Assembly: GCA_018266075.1 (NCBI GenBank)
Contig: JAFEBB010000026.1
Coordinates: forward strand, 1 to 64,000
Direction of reading: 5' to 3'
Source: Deltaproteobacteria bacterium
Lineage (GTDB): Bacteria; Myxococcota; Myxococcia; Myxococcales; SZAS-1
DNA length: 64,000 nt
A program made the position numbers and the translations under genes. Under the pieces are notes generated by a model. The model made no database searches. It was given only the letters and a program-made list of their open reading frames with translations, and was not told the DNA's origin. Position 1 is the stretch's first letter. Every line of letters begins with the position of its first letter. Positions 1 through 7,740 of this stretch are shown here, in pieces.

Positions 1-1257
1 GTGCTGCTGCGCTCGCTGAAAGATCCGAATCGCGCGCGCGATCTGCCGCGCACCTGGGAAGCGCAGGCCGGATCCGGATCCATTCGCATGCTGTTCCGCG
101 ATCGCGGGCTCTCGGATCTCATCGGCTTCACCTATGCGCGCTCGCCCGCGCGCGACGCCGTGGGCGACTTCCTCTCGCACCTCGGCCGCATCGGCGCGGG
201 CTCGCCGCAGGAGATTCCGACCGTGGGCGTGTTCCTCGACGGCGAGAATCCCTGGGAGCACTACCCGAACTCCGGGCGCGACTTCTTGCGCGGGCTGTAC
301 AGCGCGCTCGAGCGCCAAGAGAACGGCGTGGAGCCGGTGACGCTCGGCGAGGCCTTCGCCAAGAGCCCGCCCACGCGGCGCATCGAGCGGATCCACTCCG
401 GCTCGTGGATCGAGGCGAACTACCGCATCTGGATCAGCCACCCCGAGGACAACCTCGGCTGGACGCTGCTCGGCGAAGCGCGCCGGCTCCTCGCGCAGAA
501 GCAGGCGGCGGGATTCGATCCCATCAAGTGTCGCGACGCGCGGGATTCGCTGCTGGTGGCCGAGGGCAGCGACTGGTTCTGGTGGTACGGCGACGACTTC
601 AGCACCGACAGCCTCGCCGAGTTCGACGCGCTCTTCCGCGGCTACGTGCGCAAGGCCTTCACCTTGCTCGGCGAGCAGCCGCCCGAGCGCCTGGCCGAGC
701 CCATCGCGCGGAAGGTCCGCGCGGCCCAGCCCAACGCCGGCCTGCGCGAGCCCGACGTGCTCATCCACCCGCCGCTCGACGGACGTGCCAGCGCCTACTA
801 CGCCTGGGCCGGCGCGGCCGCGTACTCGCCACAGGGCGATCGCGGATCCATGCACCAGGGACAGGGCGCGTTCAGCGCGCTGCGCTACGGGTTCGACCTC
901 GAGCGGCTCTATCTGCGCCTGGATCCGGCCGGATCCATCGACGAGCTCGCGGGGCAGGTGAGCGGGCTGGAGCTGGAGATTCTGCGCGAAGGCGCCGAGC
1001 AGACGGTGCAGGTGCCGCTGGGCCGGGGCGCGCTGCGGCCGCAGGTCGACGGGCGCGTCCTCGGCGAGGGCGCGCTGAACGAGGTGCTCACGTTCGCGGT
1101 GCGCTTCGACGCGCTGGGGCTGCGTCCTGGCGAGCGGGCCGGACTGGTGGTGCGCGCGCTGCGGAACGGCGTGGAGGTGGAGCGGCTGCCGCGCTCCGGC
1201 TCGTTGCGCTTCACCGTGCCGCGGCCCGACTTCGAGCAGGTGCATTGGCGCGTGTAG
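1..1257 (+). CDS. Glycoside hydrolase family 57 protein, 5'-truncated by window edge
   Basis: C-terminal 418 residues of a GH57-type enzyme (alpha-amylase/alpha-glucan hydrolase clan). The frame is open at base 1, so the GTG there is probably internal and the true start lies outside the window. The segment VFLDGENPWEHYP (about residues 77-89) matches the conserved Asp-Gly-Glu-Asn block of bacterial GH57 proteins. The tract GSDWFWWYGDDF (about 189-200) is the aromatic-rich block that follows it. The last 150 residues look like a beta-rich accessory domain. Members cleave or rearrange alpha-1,4-glucans such as glycogen, usually in the cytoplasm. Substrate cannot be decided from this fragment. 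The stop TAG is followed after 76 bp by the diguanylate cyclase gene on the same strand. Confidence 0.85.
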   Translation: MLLRSLKDPNRARDLPRTWEAQAGSGSIRMLFRDRGLSDLIGFTYARSPARDAVGDFLSHLGRIGAGSPQEIPTVGVFLDGENPWEHYPNSGRDFLRGLYSALERQENGVEPVTLGEAFAKSPPTRRIERIHSGSWIEANYRIWISHPEDNLGWTLLGEARRLLAQKQAAGFDPIKCRDARDSLLVAEGSDWFWWYGDDFSTDSLAEFDALFRGYVRKAFTLLGEQPPERLAEPIARKVRAAQPNAGLREPDVLIHPPLDGRASAYYAWAGAAAYSPQGDRGSMHQGQGAFSALRYGFDLERLYLRLDPAGSIDELAGQVSGLELEILREGAEQTVQVPLGRGALRPQVDGRVLGEGALNEVLTFAVRFDALGLRPGERAGLVVRALRNGVEVERLPRSGSLRFTVPRPDFEQVHWRV

Positions 1258-1333
1258 AAAAATCTCGGCGCTTTCGCGCCTACATCGAGCCGACCTAGAA
1301 TCGCTCCCGGAACCTGCACCCTGAGGAGCACCG

Positions 1334-2227
1334 ATGGCGTCGGGAGGCAGTGGCGAGGAGACCCGGGTCACGAAAGTGACCGCGATGGTCAACCGCATCC
1401 AGGCGCCCGGCGAGAGCTGCCTGGTGGAGATCTACGGTCCGGACCTGGGCAAGAAGTACCCGCTCGCCGGCGACGAGCTCACCATCGGCCGCGACAGCAA
1501 GAACGAGATCGTGGTCGACCTGGACAACGTCTCGCGCAAGCACGCGCGCGTGGCCGCTCGCGAGGGCAAGTGCTTCGTGAGCGATCTCGGCTCCACGAAC
1601 GGCACCTACCTCAACGACCAGGAGATCCTGCACGAGACGCCGCTGCGAAACGGCGACCTCATCAAGGTCGGCGGATCGATCTTCAAGTTCCTCTACGGCG
1701 GCAACGTGGAGCAGCTGTACTACGAAGAGATCTACCGGATGGCCATCATCGATGGCCTCACCCAGGTCTACAACAAACGGTACTTGCTGGAGTTTCTCGA
1801 GCGCGAGATGGCACGCTGCCACCGCTACGCGCGCGCCCTCAGCTTGATCATGTTCGACATCGATCACTTCAAGCACATCAACGACCAGAACGGGCACCTC
1901 GCGGGCGACCACGTGCTGCGCGAGCTGGCCGGGCTGGTGCGCGCGAAGGTCCGCAAGGAAGAGTGCGTGGGGCGCTACGGCGGCGAGGAGTTCACCATCG
2001 TCATGCCCGAGGCCGGCCCGGAGAAGGCGCGGCGCTTCGCGGACAAGCTCCTGCGGCTCGTGGCAGACCACGACTTCGTCTTCGAGAGCAACAAGATCCC
2101 GGTGACGATCAGCATCGGCGTCGCGGACATGACCGGCGAGACCACCGAGCCGGTGCAGTTCATCAAGGCCGCCGACACCATGCTCTACAAGGCCAAGCGC
2201 GACGGCCGAAACCGCGTCTGCGGCTAG
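1334..2227 (+). CDS. FHA domain-containing diguanylate cyclase (GGDEF)
   Basis: Cytoplasmic signalling enzyme that makes cyclic di-GMP from two GTP. An FHA phosphothreonine-binding domain covers about residues 28-120 (IGRDSKNEIV, SRKHARV and DLGSTNGTYLN are the core motifs). A GGDEF domain runs from about 138 to the end, with IDGLTQVYNKRY at its start, FDIDHFKHIND for metal binding and an active GGEEF at 216-220. The inhibitory I-site position nine residues upstream reads RKEE (207-210) instead of RxxD, so product feedback may be weakened. There is no transmembrane segment. The ATG is preceded by GAGGAG at good spacing. FHA input suggests control by a Ser/Thr kinase, and one is encoded at 11.3-12.9 kb, but linking the two is inference. 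Confidence 0.95.
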   Translation: MASGGSGEETRVTKVTAMVNRIQAPGESCLVEIYGPDLGKKYPLAGDELTIGRDSKNEIVVDLDNVSRKHARVAAREGKCFVSDLGSTNGTYLNDQEILHETPLRNGDLIKVGGSIFKFLYGGNVEQLYYEEIYRMAIIDGLTQVYNKRYLLEFLEREMARCHRYARALSLIMFDIDHFKHINDQNGHLAGDHVLRELAGLVRAKVRKEECVGRYGGEEFTIVMPEAGPEKARRFADKLLRLVADHDFVFESNKIPVTISIGVADMTGETTEPVQFIKAADTMLYKAKRDGRNRVCG

Positions 2228-2248
2228 CTTCGGATCCGGATCCGGATC
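2228..2248. terminator. GGATCCGGATC palindromic linker between convergent genes
   Basis: The gap between the convergent stop codons of the diguanylate cyclase and the 117-aa gene consists of overlapping copies of the palindrome GATCCGGATC (2233-2242 and 2239-2248). It can fold back on both strands and sits where a bidirectional terminator is expected. No T-run follows, so factor-independent termination is uncertain. The same decamer recurs between the convergent genes at 16.6 kb. Confidence 0.35.
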
Positions 2249-2600
2249 AGACGACCTCGGCCTTCACGCCCAGCGCGATGCTGAAGCCGTCGCCGCGGCT
2301 GCGGACGCAGGCGTCGTATTCGGTCTCGCCGAGGATGCGCGCGGCCAGCTCCAGCGCCACCTGCGAGGCGTCGTCGCCGGGAATCACGGGCACCACCAGC
2401 GTGCCGTGGCCCGAGAGGTGCGCGGTGAGCTCGCCGGGAACCAGCGCCTCGCCCTGGATCACGATCTGGCCCAGGCCGCGGCGCGAAGGAAGAAAGTCCG
2501 CGGCCAGACCGACCGCGCTCGACCGGACGCGCACCCACGGCGGCGGCGTGCGGCCACCGGTGAAGCTGCGCGAGACCTGGGTGAGCGGGCGAAGTTGCAT
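2247..2600 (-). CDS. Hypothetical protein, 117 aa
   Basis: Small basic-to-neutral protein that I do not recognise. It starts MQLRPLTQVSRSF and has no signal peptide or membrane segment. The middle (residues 35-75) alternates short hydrophobic stretches as in a small beta-barrel. The size and the pairing with a neighbouring GGDEF gene would suit a PilZ-like c-di-GMP receptor, but the diagnostic RxxxR and D/NxSxxG motifs are not visible, so I do not make that call. It converges on the diguanylate cyclase, and the two stop codons are separated only by a GGATCC-rich palindromic linker. Several competing frames cover this stretch, so the reading is moderately secure. Confidence 0.5.
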   Translation of the reverse strand: MQLRPLTQVSRSFTGGRTPPPWVRVRSSAVGLAADFLPSRRGLGQIVIQGEALVPGELTAHLSGHGTLVVPVIPGDDASQVALELAARILGETEYDACVRSRGDGFSIALGVKAEVV

Positions 2601-2704
2601 GAGAACCCTCGGCGCGGAGCGGTGTGCGCGTTCGGGGTCATTATCCTACTCCATCGCCAGAAGTTGCGGTGCGTCATTACGCAAGTGGTTGACGCATCAG
2701 GGAT

Positions 2705-4012
2705 CTACCGTTCGACCTTGCGCTCGAACGTCGATTGGAGGCCGATTCCCGCGTCAAATCCGCCGGCTTCGACCTTGGGGCCGATCGCGTGGTTGTCGAC
2801 CTTGTAGAGCTCCGACTTCACCGAGCCGTGGAAGGTGTCGGTGATCTGCTTCTTCGCCGTGACCACGTTGCCGTCGAGCAGGTTGCCGAGCACATCGGCC
2901 TTGGCGAACGCGTTGGCGTCGTAGGCGCAGGTGAGCGTGGTCTCGAGCTTCTTGCGGCCGGGCAGCTCGTTCTCGAGCTTGATCGTGAGCTTCGGATCGT
3001 CCGTGGGCGTCATCTCGCTCGCAAGCTCAATGGGATCGGCGTTCGCGTCGAGCGTCTCGCCCGGTGGCAGCTTGTAGGTCTGGGTCACGGCGATCTCCAG
3101 CTCGTGCTTTCCGCCGCCGCCAATCGCCGCCGCGGCCTCGCCTTCGACCTTGAAGGTCTTGGTCACCACGATCTCGTTCTTCGCGTAGTCGAGCTTCGCT
3201 TTGACCGTCGCATCGGCGTGGATGCCGGCCTCGGCGAGCTTCGCCTCCACGCCGTGCGCGATCTCGACCTTGGGGCCGAGCGTGGCTTCTGCCTTGGCCA
3301 CGCCGCCGAGCTCGATCTCGTCTGCGATCTTGCCCCGGGCGATCACGGCCTTCTCTTCATCACTGGGGCCGAAGATTCCCGAGGCGAAATTGGGACCGAT
3401 CATCCCGGGCAGAAAGGCCTGCTGCACGGCGTCGGCGGCGCACTGCTTGGAAAATCCGCGGACCGCGGTCGCCGCTTCTTCAGCCGTCGCGTAGCGCAGC
3501 TCGACGGTCTGGCCGAACTTGGCGCCTGCCGAGACCTCAGCGCTCCCCTCCGGACCTTCTTCGCTGAGCTTCGCCTGGAGCGTGGAGTCGGCCTTGAGCT
3601 CGACGACGTAGACGTCCTTGCCATCCTCCCTCTTCTTGGTCACCGTGGCGCTGCGCTCGTTCTCCGCGACGGCCTTGCCCACGCCCAGCTCGGCGCTCGC
3701 CTTGAACGTGCAGCGATCGCCGTCGTGGAGCTGGCCGATGTTCTTGTCGATGTCGGTGCAGTCGTCGAGGCTGGCGGCCCAGGTGTTGATGGCGTTGGTG
3801 GCGGTGTCGATGGGGTGCTCGACGGCCTGCTTCGCGTCGCCCAACCAGTCCCCGGCGTATTGGGCCATCGCGTCGAACGGGCTCGCGTCCACGACGCTGT
3901 CCTTGTCTTTCGAACCGCTCGCCTTGGGCGCGTCGGCAGCCGCGTCGGGTGCGGGCGCGTCGCCGACGTTGGGGTCGTAGCCAGGGGTGGTGTCATCGAC
4001 TCGCAGGGACAT
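2705..4012 (-). CDS. Hypothetical 435-aa protein under a sigma-54-like promoter
   Basis: Not recognised by family. The N-terminus (residues 1-45) is Asp/Ala/Pro-rich and disordered-looking. The rest is acidic, with long amphipathic alternating tracts rich in Lys, Glu, Thr and Val (for example KAEATLGPKVEIAHG and TVKAKLDYAKNEIVVTK) that suggest repeated beta-hairpins. Cysteines are few. There is no signal peptide or transmembrane segment. The ATG at 4012 has TGGAGG five bases upstream. It is the last of two same-strand genes whose upstream regions are duplicates of each other, the other encoding a C39-like cysteine peptidase. Co-expression and a shared role (for example as cytosol-made proteins exported by a leaderless route) are plausible inference, not shown. 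Confidence 0.75.
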   Translation of the reverse strand: MSLRVDDTTPGYDPNVGDAPAPDAAADAPKASGSKDKDSVVDASPFDAMAQYAGDWLGDAKQAVEHPIDTATNAINTWAASLDDCTDIDKNIGQLHDGDRCTFKASAELGVGKAVAENERSATVTKKREDGKDVYVVELKADSTLQAKLSEEGPEGSAEVSAGAKFGQTVELRYATAEEAATAVRGFSKQCAADAVQQAFLPGMIGPNFASGIFGPSDEEKAVIARGKIADEIELGGVAKAEATLGPKVEIAHGVEAKLAEAGIHADATVKAKLDYAKNEIVVTKTFKVEGEAAAAIGGGGKHELEIAVTQTYKLPPGETLDANADPIELASEMTPTDDPKLTIKLENELPGRKKLETTLTCAYDANAFAKADVLGNLLDGNVVTAKKQITDTFHGSVKSELYKVDNHAIGPKVEAGGFDAGIGLQSTFERKVER

Positions 4013-4037
4013 GCGTGCCTCCAGGATTGGGCTGTGT

Positions 4038-4123
4038 AGAGCAGCCTTCGTGCCGGGCCTGATTTCAATGGGTTGGACGCGATCTGTCCGTCGCGTGATC
4101 GCGGGGCGATCGCCGGGTGATCA
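4038..4123 (-). repeat. Duplicated upstream region, copy A
   Basis: This 86-bp block aligns without gaps to 4937-5022 with about 74 identities. It reaches from 25 bp upstream of the 435-aa gene to the stop codon of the gene before it. It contains the -24/-12 element and, further upstream, three GATC cores at 4097, 4108 and 4119, spaced 11 bp (about one helical turn). That arrangement is typical of an activator-binding array. Confidence 0.75.
4040..4056 (-). promoter_or_regulatory. Sigma-54-type -24/-12 promoter, copy A
   Basis: Read on the minus strand, the stretch contains GGCACGAAGGCTGC: the GG and GC dinucleotides are exactly ten bases apart and the -24 box matches the GGCACG consensus. 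The -12 box reads CTGCT against TTGCA/T. A start of transcription about 12 bases downstream (near 4029) would leave a leader of about 17 bases containing the TGGAGG ribosome site of the 435-aa gene. An almost identical site lies upstream of the C39-like gene. Confidence 0.6.
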
Positions 4124-4909
4124 GCTGCGGCTGAAGACCGCGGCCGAGCCGGTCATGACGTAGTCGCGCGCGCCGCCGGGGTAGGGCGCGTTGGCGCACT
4201 CGAACTTGCTGCCGTCCGCGTTGGGCTTGAAAGTGAGGACCTTGCCCGTGGCCGGGTCGGTGGCGGTGATGCCCGTTCCGTCCGCCGTGACGCCGGTGGC
4301 CACCAGCCAGTGCTGGTCGCCCGAGCCACCCGAATGGTTGATCGCGAAGACCACGGGTGCGTGGTCAAGGACGCTCTTGAGCATCTCGTTCGAGGTGAGC
4401 GTCTTTCGATCCACGTGGATGGGAGGATTCGCAGCGCCGCCGATCTTGTCCCAGTCGAGCGAGCTGCCGTTCATGCCGTCGTGCGTCTTCATGTAGTCAT
4501 CGACGGCGCTGGGCGTGATGGTCTTGCCCGTCATGCCGCTCATCGCCATCGCGGTGGCGGTCATCGCGCAGCCAGCTTGGAAGATCGTCTTGCTGCTGGC
4601 GTCGCCGAGCTTCTGGTTGCGCCACGGCTGGTCGCCCTGGACGTAGATCGGGTAGCCGTTGCTGGTGGGAAAGCCGCCGGGATGCTGGCCGTCGGAGAAG
4701 GTGGTGCCGGGCTTCTGCGTGGACTCCCAGCCGCCGGCGTAGCACGTGCTGAGGTCGGGCTCTGCGTCGACGGCCTCGTCCACCGGCTTCGAGCACGTCG
4801 TCGGAGGAGTTGGCGTCTGGCCTTCGTCCGCGCCGCACGGGCCCTCTGTCGGGTCTGTCGGGTCGTACGGCACGGACTGAAGGTCAGAACCAATCGCATT
4901 GGCAGGCAT
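4121..4909 (-). CDS. C39-like (papain-fold) cysteine peptidase
   Basis: A 262-residue protein with a Pro/Thr/Cys-containing N-terminal 60 residues and a C-terminal papain-fold domain of the C39-like type. The catalytic Cys is C114 in QAGCAMT (with Q111 as the oxyanion Gln), His is H200 in DQHWLVATGV, and Asp is D218 in ATDPATG, as in the C39_2 family. These enzymes cut or cross-link peptides, and many in predatory bacteria are exported effectors. No Sec signal peptide is present, so export, if any, would use another route. The ATG at 4909 has GGAG seven bases upstream. Its upstream region is a near copy of that of the next gene downstream, including a sigma-54-like promoter. Confidence 0.8.
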   Translation of the reverse strand: MPANAIGSDLQSVPYDPTDPTEGPCGADEGQTPTPPTTCSKPVDEAVDAEPDLSTCYAGGWESTQKPGTTFSDGQHPGGFPTSNGYPIYVQGDQPWRNQKLGDASSKTIFQAGCAMTATAMAMSGMTGKTITPSAVDDYMKTHDGMNGSSLDWDKIGGAANPPIHVDRKTLTSNEMLKSVLDHAPVVFAINHSGGSGDQHWLVATGVTADGTGITATDPATGKVLTFKPNADGSKFECANAPYPGGARDYVMTGSAAVFSRS

Positions 4910-4936
4910 GGCCGTCTCCGGGGAATGGGCATCCCC

Positions 4937-5022
4937 AGAGCAGCCTTCGTGCCGGTCCTGATTTCAGCTGTTTAGACGCGCTCTGTCCGCCGCGCGATCA
5001 CCGGGCGATCGCCGGGCGATCA
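4937..5022 (-). repeat. Duplicated upstream region, copy B
   Basis: Partner of 4038-4123 (about 74 of 86 positions identical, no gaps). It carries the same three GATC cores spaced 11 bp (4996, 5007, 5018). The farthest core overlaps the dusB stop codon, so the array reaches to about 90 bp upstream of the predicted transcription start, a normal distance for a sigma-54 enhancer-binding activator. Confidence 0.75.
4939..4955 (-). promoter_or_regulatory. Sigma-54-type -24/-12 promoter, copy B
   Basis: The minus strand again reads GGCACGAAGGCTGC with GG and GC ten bases apart, identical through the core to copy A. The predicted transcription start is near 4928, about 19 bases before the ATG of the C39-like peptidase gene. 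The element is intergenic between dusB and the peptidase gene. Confidence 0.6.
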
Positions 5023-6051
5023 CCCGTAGGCGGCGCGGTAGTCCAGCTCCTGGTCGTCCTGGACCGGGTTCTGGTCGGGCTCGGCCTGGCTGAAGAACGC
5101 GCGCACCGCCTCGCGGACTTCGTCCGGCTTCTCGAGCTTGTTCACGTTGCTGCGGAAGAAGCTCGCCCCGCGGAGACCGTGCGTGTACCAGCCCAGGTGC
5201 CGTCGGAAGCTGTGCACCGCTGCGCGCTCGTTGGGATCGCGGCCCTCGCTCACGAAGGCGAGGTGCTCGTCGAAGTGGCGCACCACGAGCTGCGCGCGCT
5301 CGGCCGGCGTCGGCTTGGGGCCGCCGAGCAGCTCGCGGAAGATCCACGGATAGCCGAGCGCGCCGCGGCCGATCATCACCGCGTCGCAGCCGGTCTCTTC
5401 GATCATCCGGTGCGCGAGCGCCACGCTGGTCACGTCGCCGTTGCCAATGACCGGGATCGACACCGCCTGCTTCACCGCGCGGATCAGGCTCCAGTCGGCC
5501 TTGCCGGTGTAGCCCTGGGCCCGCGTGCGCGCGTGCAACGCGACCGCTGCTGCGCCTGCGCGCTCGAGCTCCTGGGCCACGGTCACGCAATTCACGCTCT
5601 TGCTGTCCCAGCCGCTGCGGATCTTCACGGTCACGGGCAGGCTGCAGGCGTCGCGGATGGCGCGGACGATCTCGCCGGCGCGGGGTGGGTCGCAAAGCAG
5701 CGCAGATCCAGCCGAATTCCGCGTCACCTTGGGCACCGGGCAGCCCATGTTGATGTCGATGATGTGCGCGCCCTTCTCTTTCGCCACGACGGCCGCCTTG
5801 GCCATCGCGTCGGGCTCGCCGCCGAAGATCTGCACCGGATAGGGGTTCTCGATCTTCGGATCGTGCCGCAAATACCGCAGGGTGCGCGCCGACAGCCGGA
5901 ACAGACCCTGCGCGCTCACCAGCTCGGTCGGCGCGAGGCCAGCGCCGAGCTCGAGCGCGATGCGCCGGAACGGCATCTCGCTGACCGCGGCCATGGGCGC
6001 GAGGATCCAGCGATTCGGGAGCGTGTACGGGCCAATCTGCACGGGAGCCAT
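5020..6051 (-). CDS. dusB: tRNA-dihydrouridine synthase (DusB type)
   Basis: FMN- and NADPH-dependent cytoplasmic enzyme that reduces specific uridines in the tRNA D-loop. The protein has 343 residues, the usual length. The TIM-barrel start LAPMAAVSEMPFR, the signature INMGCPVPKVTRNSAGSAL with its catalytic Cys, the phosphate-binding VIGNGDV and AVMIGRGALG, and the C-terminal helical domain are all present in order. The ATG at 6051 gives MAPVQIGPYTLPNRW, matching the normal N-terminus. It is transcribed divergently from the amidohydrolase lipoprotein gene. The 170-bp gap contains several TGCAC repeats but no clear promoter. Confidence 0.95.
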   Translation of the reverse strand: MAPVQIGPYTLPNRWILAPMAAVSEMPFRRIALELGAGLAPTELVSAQGLFRLSARTLRYLRHDPKIENPYPVQIFGGEPDAMAKAAVVAKEKGAHIIDINMGCPVPKVTRNSAGSALLCDPPRAGEIVRAIRDACSLPVTVKIRSGWDSKSVNCVTVAQELERAGAAAVALHARTRAQGYTGKADWSLIRAVKQAVSIPVIGNGDVTSVALAHRMIEETGCDAVMIGRGALGYPWIFRELLGGPKPTPAERAQLVVRHFDEHLAFVSEGRDPNERAAVHSFRRHLGWYTHGLRGASFFRSNVNKLEKPDEVREAVRAFFSQAEPDQNPVQDDQELDYRAAYG

Positions 6052-6221
6052 CTACACGCCGCCCATCGCGTTCGCAAATGCACGATGCACTGCACTTGGC
6101 CTGCGCCTGCTGCGTTGAGCAGGGGTCGGCGAGATCGAAAAGGCATGTGGCGCCCGTCTCTCGAGGCGCGATCTCGGCCTGGTAGGCGCCCCCCAACCTC
6201 GCCTACGCGGAGCAGCGAAAC

Positions 6222-7679
6222 ATGCGTCCCCTCTTGCGGCTGGCGGCCTGCCTGGCCTCGTTCGGGCTCTTTGCCTGCGGGGTGGCCGAGGTGCAGAGCA
6301 CGAACCTCACCCCAGACCTCGACGTGGACGACTTCCACGGTTCGCGGGCCTGCACCACCAAGAGCATCCCCACCTACGCGCTGCACGGCACGGTGCTCAC
6401 GCCCCAGGGCCCGGTGGTGGGCACGGTGGTGGTGACCAACGAGACGATCACGCAGGTCGTCCCCGATGGCGAGCCGCTGCCCGATGGCGTCACCGCCCTG
6501 GAAACCTCCGGCGTGATCTCGCCCGGCTTCATCGACCTGCACAACCACGTGGCCTACGACTTCCTGCCCTTCTGGAACTCGGGCAAGCGGTGGCAGAACC
6601 GCTACCAGTGGGCGCGCGCGACCGGCTACCAGAGCGCGGTGAAGAACCCGTACAACGCGGTGAAGAAGGCCAACCACCTCTGCGAGGCCCAGAAGTACGG
6701 CGAGTTCCGCGCACTGGTGGGCGGCACCACCACCATCCAGGGCTCCAACGACCTCACCTGCGACCGCTCCTGGGTGCGCAACGTGGAGTACGGCATGTTC
6801 TGCCAGGACCACGTGGGCGAGATGGTGCTCCCTGTCACTGCGCTCACCCAGTCCGACGCGGACAAGCTCAACGCCCAGTTCGCCTCGGGCCACACGGCGG
6901 CGTACCTGGTGCATCTGGCAGAGGGCGTCGACGATTCGTCGCGCGCCGAGTTCGACCACCTCGAGGCCCTGGGCCTGCTCCAGCCGCAGCTGGTGGCCAT
7001 CCACGGGACCGCGCTCGACGCCACCCGGCTGCAGAAGATGGGCGCCGCGGGCATGAAGCTGGTGTGGAGCCCGCTCTCGAACCTGGCGCTCTACGGCCAG
7101 ACCACCGACATCCCCACCGCCCTGTCTTTTGGCGTGAAGGTGGCCCTGGCGCCGGACTGGTCGCCCTCGGGCAGCGCGAACGTGCTCGGCGAGTTCAAGG
7201 TGGCCGACCGGGTGAACCGCGAGCGCTTCGGCGGGATCCTCAGCGACTATGACCTCTGGCAGATGGTCACCGCGAACCCGGCAGACATCGCCGGCGTGGG
7301 CGATAAGCTGGGCCGGATCGCACCGGGCTTCACCGCGGATCTCGTGGTGATCCGGCCGCAGGGCGTGGTGGATCCGGCGGATCCGTATCGCTCCATCATC
7401 GACGCCCAGCCGCAGGACGTGCTGCTCACCACCATCGGCGGCGATCCGTACTACGGCGATCCCACGCTGCTGGATCAACTCGGCCAGGCGGGTACGTACA
7501 CCGTGCTCTCCAGCTGCGACGGCGAGCTGCGCGGCCTGCGGGTGCAGGACCCGGCCTCAGGCGTGCCCAACGCCAGCGAGAGCCTGGACCAGGTGAACGC
7601 GACCTTCGCCGGTGACCAGGTCTCGAGCGTGGTCCCGCTCTACGGCTGTGATGCAGCCCCCGAATGGGCGTTCCACTAG
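6222..7679 (+). CDS. Amidohydrolase family lipoprotein
   Basis: A 485-residue member of the metal-dependent amidohydrolase superfamily. The N-terminus MRPLLRLAACLASFGLFACG is a lipoprotein signal with lipobox LFAC, so the enzyme is probably anchored in the envelope. Residues 100-115 carry the HxH metal motif (IDLHNHVAYD). Later come the His in VAIHGTALD and the Asp in LAPDWSPSG that complete the metal site. The C-terminus GRIAPGFTADLVVI is the typical urease/deaminase composite sandwich strand. Family members hydrolyse C-N bonds of cyclic amides, nucleobases or triazines; the substrate here is unknown. A secreted form is less common than the cytosolic one. The ATG has GGAG upstream. Confidence 0.85.
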   Translation: MRPLLRLAACLASFGLFACGVAEVQSTNLTPDLDVDDFHGSRACTTKSIPTYALHGTVLTPQGPVVGTVVVTNETITQVVPDGEPLPDGVTALETSGVISPGFIDLHNHVAYDFLPFWNSGKRWQNRYQWARATGYQSAVKNPYNAVKKANHLCEAQKYGEFRALVGGTTTIQGSNDLTCDRSWVRNVEYGMFCQDHVGEMVLPVTALTQSDADKLNAQFASGHTAAYLVHLAEGVDDSSRAEFDHLEALGLLQPQLVAIHGTALDATRLQKMGAAGMKLVWSPLSNLALYGQTTDIPTALSFGVKVALAPDWSPSGSANVLGEFKVADRVNRERFGGILSDYDLWQMVTANPADIAGVGDKLGRIAPGFTADLVVIRPQGVVDPADPYRSIIDAQPQDVLLTTIGGDPYYGDPTLLDQLGQAGTYTVLSSCDGELRGLRVQDPASGVPNASESLDQVNATFAGDQVSSVVPLYGCDAAPEWAFH

Positions 7680-7740
7680 GCGTCGGTGGCAACCAGGCCG
7701 GCTCGGCAGCGACAATGGAGCGTCGCCGGGAGGGCTGCGC

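Noticed and set aside
1-3. GTG at the first base as the start of the GH57 gene.
   Set aside because: The frame is open to the edge and GH57 proteins have several hundred residues before this point, so it is an internal codon.
2247-2600. PilZ domain call for the 117-aa gene next to the diguanylate cyclase.
   Set aside because: The RxxxR and D/NxSxxG motifs are not present; the neighbour alone is not enough.
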